Counted from the stretch's first letter, positions 1 to 6,542 are shown. The stretch is 6,585 nt of DNA from Rickettsiales bacterium (GCA_023301015.1 JALZVI010000281.1:1-6585); one strand, 5' to 3'. The notes: generated by a model from the sequence alone, not told the origin. Program-made: numbers and translations.

Positions 1-1348
1 CATCTTCATATTTGCCATCTTTGGATTCTCCTCTCCAGGCATGGTAGGTTTTGGCAATGGTAGCAAGATCGTCGGTCGTCAATTCTTTATGTACACGATC
101 TACCATCGTTCCCATATTACGGGCATCTATGAATAGGGTTTCTCCCGCTCTGTTTCGTCTTTCGTTTCCTTTGCCTGCTTTTTTGGCAGAGATGGCTTTT
201 TTGTTTTTGGTCATGAACCATAGACATACAGGTATCTGTGTGGTATAGAATAATTGTCCTGGGAGCGCGATCATACAATCCACCAGATCTTTTTCTATCA
301 TCTTCTGCCGCAGCTTTCCTTCTCCAGAAGTGTTGCTACTCATAGAGCCATTGGCTAGGACAAATCCTGCGGTGCCGTTTTCGGAGAGCTTGGCGAGCAT
401 GTGCATGATCCAGGCATAGTTGGCATTACTCGCAGGCGGTACATCAAATCCTGTCCAGCGGGGATCGTCTGTAAGCTCGTTCTTTTCTCTCCATGCTTTT
501 TGGTTAAACGGTGGATTGGCTAGTATATAATCTGCCTTGAGATCTGGATGCTGGTCTTTAAAAAATGTATCGGCCGGTACTTCTCCTAGATTGCCAGATA
601 TGCCTCTTATCGCCAGGTTCATCTTAGCAAGCTTGTAGGTCGTCGCGGTAAGTTCTTGTCCATATATCGAGATATCCTTGGTATTGCCTTGGTGATTTTT
701 TATAAAATTAATAGACTGGACAAACATTCCTCCTGAGCCACAAGCGGGATCATAGATTTTTCCTCTGTAGGGTTCCAGCATCTGTACGAGGAGTTTTACG
801 ATGCATTTAGGCGTATAGAATTCTCCCCCACCTTTCCCTTCAGAAGAAGCAAACTTACCTAGGAAGTACTCATATACTCTACCCACGACATCACTTTCTT
901 CATCACTGATGGTATTGATATTATTGACGGTATCTAGTAGGGCCGCTAGTTTACTGGGATCTAGATTGAGTCTCGAGAAGTAGTTGTCTGGCAGTGCTCC
1001 TTTGAGCGATTCGTTGTGTTTCTCTATCGTATGCAAGGCTGTATCTATCTTTAGGGTGATATCATCTTGCTTGGCATTTTCTATGATATATGTCCATCGG
1101 GCATCTTCTGGCAAGAAGAAGATATTCTTCATATTGTAGAATTCCTTCATCTCCAGATATTTATCCTTCCCCTCTTCTATAAGTTCTGCTCGCCGTACTT
1201 CAAATCGATCACTTACAAATTTCAGAAAAATAAGTCCCAGTACGACATGCTTATACTCTGATGACTCTACTGATCCTCTCAATTTATTGGCAGAATCCCA
1301 GAGGGCTTCTTCCATTGATTTTTCTTTTTTTACTGCTTTTTTGGCCAT
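1..1348 (-). CDS. hsdM: Type I restriction-modification DNA methyltransferase subunit HsdM (partial, 3' end outside window)
   Basis: This is the modification subunit of a type I restriction system. With HsdS it transfers a methyl group from S-adenosylmethionine to N6 of adenine, and it also forms part of the HsdR2M2S1 nuclease. I translated 449 codons from the ATG at 1348 to the window edge. An N-terminal helical HsdM_N-like region (about residues 10-150, beginning MEEALWDSANKLRGSVESSE) precedes the methyltransferase domain. That domain has GEFYTP at 175-180, SAM-binding motif I DPACGSGGMF at 200-209 and catalytic motif IV NPPF at 278-281. The last visible part (LFIDARNMGTM...) is typical of the C-terminal third, so probably under 100 residues are missing. 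The frame is open and all key motifs are intact. No Shine-Dalgarno precedes the ATG; an alternative start is M12. hsdS and hsdR would be expected to the left, out of view. Family assignment is very secure; the specificity cannot be told from HsdM. Confidence 0.96.
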   Translation of the reverse strand, partial: MAKKAVKKEKSMEEALWDSANKLRGSVESSEYKHVVLGLIFLKFVSDRFEVRRAELIEEGKDKYLEMKEFYNMKNIFFLPEDARWTYIIENAKQDDITLKIDTALHTIEKHNESLKGALPDNYFSRLNLDPSKLAALLDTVNNINTISDEESDVVGRVYEYFLGKFASSEGKGGGEFYTPKCIVKLLVQMLEPYRGKIYDPACGSGGMFVQSINFIKNHQGNTKDISIYGQELTATTYKLAKMNLAIRGISGNLGEVPADTFFKDQHPDLKADYILANPPFNQKAWREKNELTDDPRWTGFDVPPASNANYAWIMHMLAKLSENGTAGFVLANGSMSSNTSGEGKLRQKMIEKDLVDCMIALPGQLFYTTQIPVCLWFMTKNKKAISAKKAGKGNERRNRAGETLFIDARNMGTMVDRVHKELTTDDLATIAKTYHAWRGESKDGKYED

Positions 1349-1415
1349 TTAGTTGTTTCTTGACTTTCTACTTATCCCAATAATATATTGGAATCCTGCA
1401 TAACATATATAGTAG

Positions 1416-1451
1416 ATTCAGGTAATCACTGAATTATTTAGTTCAGATTAC
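1416..1451 (-). promoter_or_regulatory. Stem-loop with two mutually exclusive pairings in the hsdM upstream region
   Basis: The segment has the order TTCAG - CTGAA - TTCAG (plus strand). One fold pairs ATTCAG (1416-1421) with CTGAAT (1429-1434) around a 7-nt loop. The other pairs GTAAT (1422-1426) plus CTGAA (1429-1433) with TTCAG (1442-1446) plus ATTAC (1447-1451), giving ten pairs with a 2-nt bulge and an 8-nt loop. The central CTGAA can serve only one partner at a time. It lies 68 nt or more upstream of the hsdM ATG, so it may be in the leader or be an operator. A role is inference only, and AT-rich DNA yields such folds by chance. Confidence 0.3.
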
Positions 1452-1602
1452 AAAATAAGCATTACAATTAAGTCTATAAGAAATGATAAGGAAATAACTT
1501 CTCGATAAGTAACTGGCACATTGCATCAGCGCTATAGGGTACCTCCATTTACTGTCTCTTGGGATGAAAGTAGAATAGATTTAGACGAGACATGATGAAG
1601 AA

Positions 1603-1681
1603 GTTTAGCCATAGCTAAGCGACTGAAGAACAACGAATTATAAATTACATTCTATTCGTTTAAGAAAATTTAGAATTTTCT
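1603..1681. repeat. Cluster of three short inverted repeats
   Basis: Three consecutive hairpins fill this 79-bp piece. At 1603-1620, GTTTAGC and GCTAAGC pair around the loop CATA, with one G-T wobble. At 1632-1660, AACGAAT and ATTCGTT are perfect 7-bp arms around 15 nt. At 1663-1681, AGAAAATT and AATTTTCT are perfect 8-bp arms around TAG. The spacing between them is 11 and 2 nt. They could belong to a small structured RNA or to the 3' region of the upstream gene's transcript, but their AT content makes chance a real alternative. Confidence 0.35.
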
Positions 1682-1744
1682 GTTCAAGCAAGAATATAAT
1701 AAATAGATGTACCCCTTATTAAAAAAACCTTGCTATAGCTAGTA

Positions 1745-2611
1745 TTATGCTTGAAATCCACTAGATTTGAATTTAAACTGACTAGGATCTATTCTGAAGA
1801 TATTTTCTAGCCCACTGTTTTTGATATAAGTCATACTCGAGGATATAGAATAATCATTCCTAATCTCAATCAAACCAAACCAAACCAAGAATCTTTCAAA
1901 ACATCTTACACTAAGGCAGTTTTTCAATTGTTCTTCTGGCGTAGACCAACTTGAATCAAAGTCACCTAGAAGTTGTGGAAAAGCTTTTATTAGTTTTTGG
2001 GCATAGAAATCAGTAGTTAGTTCTTTCTTACCATTTTTCAAGAGCAAGTATAAGACATACCCAAAGCAAGACTGGATGCCACTATTCTCAGAGAATCCAT
2101 CATGATAATACCAATTGAACTCCTGAGCATATGCCTTAAATATGATTTTAAATAGTTCTGACCTGTTGTTCTTTCTGAGCAGGTCGCTCCTTTTTTTTGT
2201 CAGACTTAATTTGCCTTTACGCTTCTTAGTTAGCTTTAATAAGTTATCTAGTATTATCATAGCATTATCAAGCATCTTTACCTCTTCTTGTTTATATACT
2301 TTTCTAGGCTTTAATTCCAATACTTTTTCATTAGTGAATTTTTCAAGATATATTTCAGTAACAAGCTTCGTATTGAGGTTATTTAATTTAGTGAGCTTGA
2401 TTTCTTTTTCAGATAGGCGTAAGCTCAATAGGTATTCACACAGTCTAAAGAACCCAATGCTATCTAACACAGTCTCACTAATATCACCTCTAAATTGAAC
2501 GGTAGAATTTTCCCCAAAAGTCGAGTATAATAATTCGTGCATATCAAGTGCACATAGATTATCAAAATCTTCAACAGGGATTGTGTTTAGGGGGTTGTGT
2601 ATTATTTTCAT
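1745..2611 (-). CDS. Uncharacterised 288-residue protein
   Basis: I do not recognise this family with certainty. The protein has no signal peptide and no membrane segment and looks mostly helical. A Lys/Arg-rich stretch (residues 126-150, KLTKKRKGKLSLTKKRSDLL...) leads into an aromatic region (151-192, with FKIIFKAYAQEFNWYYHDGF). A C-terminal part with FERFLVWFGLIEI (238-250) could be a winged-helix-like fold. The pattern of a basic LTKK...LL segment followed by an FNW motif feels like a conserved domain rather than random sequence, but I cannot name it. The ATG at 2611 is the natural start; no Shine-Dalgarno is visible, as for most genes here. It follows the YdjM-like gene by 52 bp on the same strand, so co-transcription is possible. 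The long clean frame and the amino-acid make-up support a real gene; its function is unknown. Confidence 0.8.
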   Translation of the reverse strand: MKIIHNPLNTIPVEDFDNLCALDMHELLYSTFGENSTVQFRGDISETVLDSIGFFRLCEYLLSLRLSEKEIKLTKLNNLNTKLVTEIYLEKFTNEKVLELKPRKVYKQEEVKMLDNAMIILDNLLKLTKKRKGKLSLTKKRSDLLRKNNRSELFKIIFKAYAQEFNWYYHDGFSENSGIQSCFGYVLYLLLKNGKKELTTDFYAQKLIKAFPQLLGDFDSSWSTPEEQLKNCLSVRCFERFLVWFGLIEIRNDYSISSSMTYIKNSGLENIFRIDPSQFKFKSSGFQA

Positions 2612-2663
2612 TTTGCGATATAATTATATTGGTATCGAATATAGTTGTGTGAAATCAATAGAC

Positions 2664-3680
2664 CTACTTCCCTTTCACCCTATCCCAAATATCGCCAAAC
2701 ACCTTTTTCTCGTCACCTGCTACAGGACCTCCATCAGCCTTTAATAGTTCATATTTATAATCTGGTTTTTTCTTCATTTTAAATCTGAAAATAAAATCGT
2801 TTTCCCCACTTCCTGTTCCGCCGAATGTGCCAAATCTCAGATCATTGATCTGTAAGCCGCCGTCTTTTTTCGTGACAGCATTATAAAACCCATCTGAAAA
2901 CCAAGCGAGCCGTTGGATCGTGTAATCTTTATCAGCACCTGGGAGAAGGTCGTAATTCTTAGCTACATGATGAAATGAAATAGGAGACTTATCAAAAATT
3001 GAATACTGACCTATAACAAAGTCCTCTCCCGTATCCACAGTTACATTCCATAGGAAATTGGTTAACAACGTAGGGCCCGTAATACAGCGATCGTAGGTTA
3101 TACCTTGTTTCTCTAGTTGTGCAGAGAAGGTATTATTTATATTCATTTTATTGATGGCGGTAAGTGCAAGATAAAAAGTACTCAGAGTTATGCCTAGTAT
3201 ATTCCATCGTAACCGCTTAAGACTTGCCTTAGCTTGTCGGGCTGCCATTATGAGACAGAAAAGAAAAGGAATTGTATAGAAAAAATCTGCGACAGCAACA
3301 ATGCTAAAAGCCAATCTATAATCATTGAATGGGGAGAACACCTGAGTTCCATACAACGTACAACAGTCCAATAATATATGTGTCAGAAATCCCCAAAAGA
3401 ACAGCCATTGCCAATCTTGCCTAGTCGTCGTTTTATTATAAAATTTATGGACCAGCCATCCTATTCCTATACCACCCAGAATCGTAAATAAGAACGAATG
3501 CGTAAATCCTCTATGAGAAGTCAATGCACTCAGCTCTGATATAAATGGGGATGTCAGCACATCCAGATCAGGAATAGTACCCGCTATTCCGCCCCATAAC
3601 ATGGCTTTGTTTCCCAGTTTTTTTCCTAGCACTACCTCTCCTACTGCTGCACCTAGGATAATCTGCGTAATTGAATCCAT
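2664..3680 (-). CDS. Membrane-associated metal-dependent hydrolase, YdjM family
   Basis: The first half matches the YdjM/PF04307 family of inner-membrane proteins annotated as LexA-binding metal-dependent hydrolases. The hallmark residues are present in order: IPDLD (36-40), SHRGFTHS (55-62) and HILLDCCT (101-108). These supply the Asp and His side chains expected to bind metal (D38, D40, H56, H61, H101, D105). Hydrophobic segments around 63-77, 89-104, 124-146 and 160-176 indicate a multi-pass membrane protein. The C-terminal 160 residues are hydrophilic and probably form a separate soluble domain, which I recall as common in the longer homologues of about 340 residues. The natural substrate is not established for the family, and the LexA link in E. 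coli should not be assumed here. The ATG at 3680 opens directly onto the conserved MDSITQIILGAAVGE start. A 52-bp palindromic element lies 58 bp upstream of the start codon. The family call is secure, the function open. Confidence 0.9.
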   Translation of the reverse strand: MDSITQIILGAAVGEVVLGKKLGNKAMLWGGIAGTIPDLDVLTSPFISELSALTSHRGFTHSFLFTILGGIGIGWLVHKFYNKTTTRQDWQWLFFWGFLTHILLDCCTLYGTQVFSPFNDYRLAFSIVAVADFFYTIPFLFCLIMAARQAKASLKRLRWNILGITLSTFYLALTAINKMNINNTFSAQLEKQGITYDRCITGPTLLTNFLWNVTVDTGEDFVIGQYSIFDKSPISFHHVAKNYDLLPGADKDYTIQRLAWFSDGFYNAVTKKDGGLQINDLRFGTFGGTGSGENDFIFRFKMKKKPDYKYELLKADGGPVAGDEKKVFGDIWDRVKGK

Positions 3681-3738
3681 TTATGTTTTTAATTATTAAT
3701 AAAGTTGTATTGATTATACCTACAAGTCAATCCATATA

Positions 3739-3790
3739 TCTATCCTCAGCCAAATCGCACTATTAACTACCACATTTGGCTGAGGATAGA
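3739..3790. repeat. 52-bp palindromic element, copy A, downstream of the ATPase gene
   Basis: Perfect 17-bp inverted arms, TCTATCCTCAGCCAAAT (3739-3755) and its exact complement (3774-3790), enclose an 18-nt loop (CGCACTATTAACTACCAC). The arms are the same as those of copy B at 5256-5307, and both elements are exactly 52 bp. On the minus strand it begins 46 nt after the ATPase stop codon and could act as a transcript 3'-end stabiliser. It is not a classic terminator, because no T run follows it in that direction. Confidence 0.95.
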
Positions 3791-3836
3791 ATTTTATACA
3801 ATATTTAAAATCCAGTAATTCCCTCTAACAAATGGC

Positions 3837-5249
3837 TTACCGTTTTTCAAAAAGACAATCCATAGTTACTTGATTATCCATCACTTGATCACTATGATTG
3901 TTCTTTTTTACACCGAAAGTGGTTACAAAGGTTGTAAGTACGTTTTTTCTATCGTTCATTTCATTCATGAATTCCCTTTTCTTTTTTATAACACTTTGAG
4001 CATATGACTTGTTTATTGTAAATTCAGATTCACTGAACTTTAGCTCACAGATATTAATTGTCCGATCAGTCCTATCGATAAGTAAATCTATCTGTGCCTT
4101 TTGATTTCTCCAACTTGAACTATTGGCAGCAATTCCACCTAATTCTAACCCCGCTAATATTTGTCTATAATGCTTCAAGCAGAGATTTTCAAATGCAAAA
4201 CCACTCCATGAACTATAACTTCTAGAACTATAAAGCGTCTTCCAACTTCCGCCTTTGTTCTTTTTTATAAACTTTAAATAGAACATGGAATACTCATCCG
4301 TTAATCTATACAATGTTTCTTTGATAGCATTACTATAAGGTTCATACTCCGATATGAAACCTGACTCAGATAGTTCCTCTATCGTCTTAGTCAAAGTACC
4401 TCCAGAATTAATTTTGGTTTTTGTTATCAATGCCTCACGTGTTATTCCTTTCTGTGAACTTGCAAGTACTTCAACAATTTTCATGTGGTTTTCTGAATTG
4501 TCAAAAAGTGAGGCAAATATATGATTAAACTCGTCTACCAAAAGCCCTCCTTTATTAAAACACAAGCGATCTATCGCAACAGGAACACTGTCTCCTGAAT
4601 GGATTTTTTCCAGGTAATGTGGAATGCCTCCTATTGCCATGTAAATCTGCAGATAAGCATATCTGTCAAGTCTTACCTTTTTAGACTTCAAAAACAATTC
4701 CGTTTCATAAAGATCGAATGGCAATAATCTAATGGGTAACGTAATTCTATGGTGCAATCCTTTGGGGTCATTCATAACCTTATTAACCATAAAAGAAGCC
4801 GCTGATCCACAAATTACAACAATCAAGTCGCTCCTCTTGGAGCAGTAGCTATTCCAAAAATGGCCAAACAATTGAACGAATTTAGACTTATGCGTATATA
4901 TCCACGGGAACTCATCTATGAATAGAACCTTCTTTTTATTCCCAATTTGTTTATCAATAAATTTACCTAACAAGTTAAATGCTTCTAACCAATTTTCTGG
5001 CGTTTCTCTTTTAGAAAACATTTTCTTGCGACGACATATCTCGTTAAAAAAATTGGTTAATTGATCGTTGTAATTCCCATCAGGTATCCCTGACACTTCA
5101 AAAACCATGTGCTTTTTATATGTCTGCCTGATCAAAAATGTTTTACCTACTCTTCTACGACCATATATTACTACTAATTCCGATTTGCCTGAATCAAGTA
5201 AGCTTTCAAGTTGCTCAACCTCATTATTTCTGCCAATAATTTTATTCAT
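3837..5249 (-). CDS. ATP-binding protein with C-terminal PD-(D/E)XK-like domain (ATPase_2 / DUF234 type)
   Basis: The 470-residue product is a STAND/AAA-like ATPase of the archaeal-ATPase type. Numbered from the ATG at 5249, it has GRRRVGKT (Walker A, 30-37), VLFIDEF (Walker B, 108-114) and a sensor-like ICGSAASF (146-153). A helical and winged-helix-like part (about 251-305) follows. The last third shows GFAFENLC with E354, AQIDLLI with D388, and CELK with E402 and K404. These are the spacing and residues of a PD-(D/E)XK nuclease core, and the DUF234 family has been placed in that superfamily. I infer an ATP-driven DNA-acting protein; the biological role of the family is not settled. A TTG 21 bp upstream (5270) is also in frame, but it lies inside the palindrome arm, and MNKIIGRN is the usual start of such proteins, so I chose the ATG. 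Palindromic elements lie on both sides. No frameshift is seen and all motifs are intact. Confidence 0.9.
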   Translation of the reverse strand: MNKIIGRNNEVEQLESLLDSGKSELVVIYGRRRVGKTFLIRQTYKKHMVFEVSGIPDGNYNDQLTNFFNEICRRKKMFSKRETPENWLEAFNLLGKFIDKQIGNKKKVLFIDEFPWIYTHKSKFVQLFGHFWNSYCSKRSDLIVVICGSAASFMVNKVMNDPKGLHHRITLPIRLLPFDLYETELFLKSKKVRLDRYAYLQIYMAIGGIPHYLEKIHSGDSVPVAIDRLCFNKGGLLVDEFNHIFASLFDNSENHMKIVEVLASSQKGITREALITKTKINSGGTLTKTIEELSESGFISEYEPYSNAIKETLYRLTDEYSMFYLKFIKKNKGGSWKTLYSSRSYSSWSGFAFENLCLKHYRQILAGLELGGIAANSSSWRNQKAQIDLLIDRTDRTINICELKFSESEFTINKSYAQSVIKKKREFMNEMNDRKNVLTTFVTTFGVKKNNHSDQVMDNQVTMDCLFEKR

Positions 5250-5256
5250 ACGATTT

Positions 5257-5264
5257 CTATCCTC
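5257..5264 (-). promoter_or_regulatory. Shine-Dalgarno-like sequence of the ATPase gene, inside the palindrome stem
   Basis: Reading on the minus strand, GAGGATAG lies before the ATG at 5249, with 11 nt between GAGG and the start codon. It favours the ATG over the upstream TTG, which precedes this sequence. The complementary arm (CTATCCTC on the minus strand, 5306-5299) would pair with it in any transcript that includes both arms. Confidence 0.5.
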
Positions 5265-5267
5265 AGC

Positions 5268-5275
5268 CAAATGTA
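5268..5275 (-). promoter_or_regulatory. Candidate -7 box of a Bacteroidota promoter (TACATTTG)
   Basis: The minus strand reads TACATTTG, an exact fit to the TAnnTTTG -7 consensus of Bacteroidota housekeeping promoters. It straddles the loop and the 3' arm of palindrome copy B. Transcription would begin a few bases further on, near 5262, about a dozen nt before the ATPase ATG. No TTTG-like -33 element is found at the expected distance, so the call rests on one box. Confidence 0.3.
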
Positions 5276-5342
5276 GTGAATAAAACCCACTTTTGGCTGA
5301 GGATAGATTTTTTCAAAAAGTATTACAACTTGATATTTGTAC

Positions 5343-6542
5343 TCAAAACCCTTCTGCCATTTGTTGTAACATATCTACGTGCATGGCTTTAATGCGTTTC
5401 TTATCTGTTTTATATAGATGGTCAGCTGAGAGCTTTACAATGACAAGCTTCTTTTCTCTATTGACATAAATAAATTGATCATATATTCCAGCACCAAAAA
5501 AATCATTCTTGGGAAATTGAGGCAACCACCATTGATAACCGTAGCCATAGAGATTAGATGATTGGTCAGATTGATTAGGCATAAGGTGTGGCGCATCTGG
5601 TGTGGTGGCCGATTGTACCCATTGCTGCGATACAATTTGTTGGCCATTCCAGTTTCCATTATGTAGAAACAACAAACCTAACTTGGCATAATCTCTCAAT
5701 GTCGCATTGAGACCACCTAAGACAACTTCTGCTCCTGTATTATCAACTATCCATTCTGCTTGATTTTCCATACCTAGTGGTTCCCATAGTAATGCTGAGA
5801 GCAATTCAGTCATAGATTTACCAGTTACTTGCATCATGAGCCAACCCAATACTTGCGTATCTATACTCACGTAATGGTTGTAAGTTCCTGGTGTACGAGA
5901 AGAAGTCAACGACTTAGCAAAATCTTGCATGGATGACCCCAATGCAAAGGCTCTTCCAAATCGATTGATATCAGAATCGAAATCACCATAATCTTCATTG
6001 AATTCAACACCAGAACTCATCTGAAGAAGATTCTTGACGGTAGGGCCATCATATCCTGTACCAGCTAGCTCAGGTATATATTCAATTACTTTTCTATTGA
6101 TATCAATAACATTGCGATCAACAAGTATCCCCATTATTGTCGATGTGAACGACTTGGATAGTGACCATGATATATGTGTCTCACCTGACGTAAGACTGAG
6201 GTTATAATCCTCGTAGACGATGGTATCATTATGGATAATGAGCAAGCCTTCTGTTCTCGATGTTTCTAGGAAGTCATTTACTGAGAATATTTCAGTCTGA
6301 TAAGTGAATGAGTCTATCAATGTATGATTAAGCACTGCTGGCAATACATAAGGAGCTGCTGCCGCTGGAACTACACTGACGTCAAAGATCTCTTCTATAT
6401 GTTGAAAGTTATCTATGATGTTATCTTCATCAAATAGATGATTGACATTATTGAGTCTTACTAATTTGTCATAGTTGAAGAAGAGTGCAATGGCTATAAT
6501 TCCTATTGCGACAAGGAACAATCTAAATAGAATACGTCTCAT
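5343..6542 (-). CDS. Membrane-anchored serine hydrolase, beta-lactamase / NylB-like family
   Basis: The 399-residue protein belongs to the serine beta-lactamase-like hydrolases (PF00144, class C type), close in style to 6-aminohexanoate-dimer hydrolase. Residues 4-22 are a hydrophobic segment after MRR, with no lipobox Cys, so an uncleaved anchor with the enzyme outside the cytoplasmic membrane is likely. The nucleophile motif is S127-L-S-K130 in SWSLSKSFTSTIMGIL. The second motif is Y224-V-S226 within NHYVSIDTQVLGWL, Y-x-S rather than the textbook Y-x-N. The third region, YGYGYQWWL...GAGIYDQFIYV (332-360), replaces KTG, as I recall for NylB-like relatives. Substrate is unknown: esters, short amides or peptides are all possible, and resistance to beta-lactams should not be assumed. 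The ATG at 6542 opens directly onto the anchor segment; no Shine-Dalgarno is seen. Its stop lies 35 nt before palindrome copy B. Confidence 0.9.
   Translation of the reverse strand: MRRILFRLFLVAIGIIAIALFFNYDKLVRLNNVNHLFDEDNIIDNFQHIEEIFDVSVVPAAAAPYVLPAVLNHTLIDSFTYQTEIFSVNDFLETSRTEGLLIIHNDTIVYEDYNLSLTSGETHISWSLSKSFTSTIMGILVDRNVIDINRKVIEYIPELAGTGYDGPTVKNLLQMSSGVEFNEDYGDFDSDINRFGRAFALGSSMQDFAKSLTSSRTPGTYNHYVSIDTQVLGWLMMQVTGKSMTELLSALLWEPLGMENQAEWIVDNTGAEVVLGGLNATLRDYAKLGLLFLHNGNWNGQQIVSQQWVQSATTPDAPHLMPNQSDQSSNLYGYGYQWWLPQFPKNDFFGAGIYDQFIYVNREKKLVIVKLSADHLYKTDKKRIKAMHVDMLQQMAEGF

Larger units (their letters stand above)
1349..1744. other. 396-bp non-coding stretch upstream of hsdM, with several small inverted repeats
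   Basis: This AT-rich stretch lies between the stop codon of the 288-residue gene and the hsdM start, so it should hold the hsdM promoter and leader. I found no reading frame that looks like a protein, no tRNA, and no exact TAnnTTTG box on the minus strand. It holds four inverted repeats: 1416-1451, which has two competing pairings, 1603-1620, 1632-1660 and 1663-1681. A run of seven T on the minus strand (1727-1721) follows the upstream gene and could help end its transcription, but the hairpin before it is weak. The length is large for a plain promoter in such a compact region, so a small RNA or a decayed gene is possible; neither is shown. Confidence 0.6.
5256..5307. repeat. 52-bp palindromic element, copy B, at the 5' edge of the ATPase gene
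   Basis: Perfect 16-bp inverted arms, TCTATCCTCAGCCAAA (5256-5271) and its complement (5292-5307), enclose a 20-nt loop (TGTAGTGAATAAAACCCACT). Arms and total length equal those of copy A, while the loops differ. On the minus strand the element begins 35 nt after the serine hydrolase stop codon and ends 6 nt before the ATPase ATG. It therefore forms nearly the whole ATPase leader and holds its GAGG ribosome-binding sequence in the 3' arm. On the plus strand six T follow the stem, but there is no plus-strand gene to terminate. Confidence 0.95.

Noticed and set aside
51..248. 65-codon frame on the plus strand
   Set aside because: It lies wholly inside hsdM on the opposite strand, which carries all the methyltransferase motifs; its protein resembles no family.
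1067..1261. 64-codon frame on the plus strand
   Set aside because: Antisense shadow of the N-terminal part of hsdM.
1532..1612. 26-residue frame MAKLLHH... on the minus strand in the gap upstream of hsdM
   Set aside because: It has no ribosome-binding site and no recognisable domain, and such short frames are expected by chance.
1721..1750. Possible terminator after the 288-residue gene (weak GC/TA hairpin followed by seven T on the minus strand)
   Set aside because: The T run is real, but the stem is only a few interrupted pairs overlapping the stop codon, so I did not call a terminator.
2142..2498. 118-codon plus-strand frame rich in Leu, Ser and Phe
   Set aside because: Antisense to the 288-residue gene. 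Its hydrophobic make-up is what the complement of Lys- and Glu-rich codons produces.
5250..5270. TTG start giving seven extra residues to the ATPase
   Set aside because: The extension is encoded by the palindrome arm, and the Shine-Dalgarno-like GAGG lies downstream of the TTG. The ATG at 5249 gives the usual N-terminus of the family.
5292..5313. Stem followed by six T at copy B as a rho-independent terminator
   Set aside because: The T run follows the stem on the plus strand only, and no gene is transcribed in that direction. In the gene direction no T run follows.
3702..5330. 8-bp AAGTTGTA outside copy A (3702-3709) and inverted outside copy B (about 5322-5329), as possible outer ends of a larger element
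   Set aside because: The distances to the palindromes differ (29 and about 14-16 nt) and eight AT-rich bases can match by chance.
5435..5659. 74-codon minus-strand frame
   Set aside because: It is an alternative frame within the serine hydrolase gene, whose true frame carries the conserved YGYGYQWWL region.
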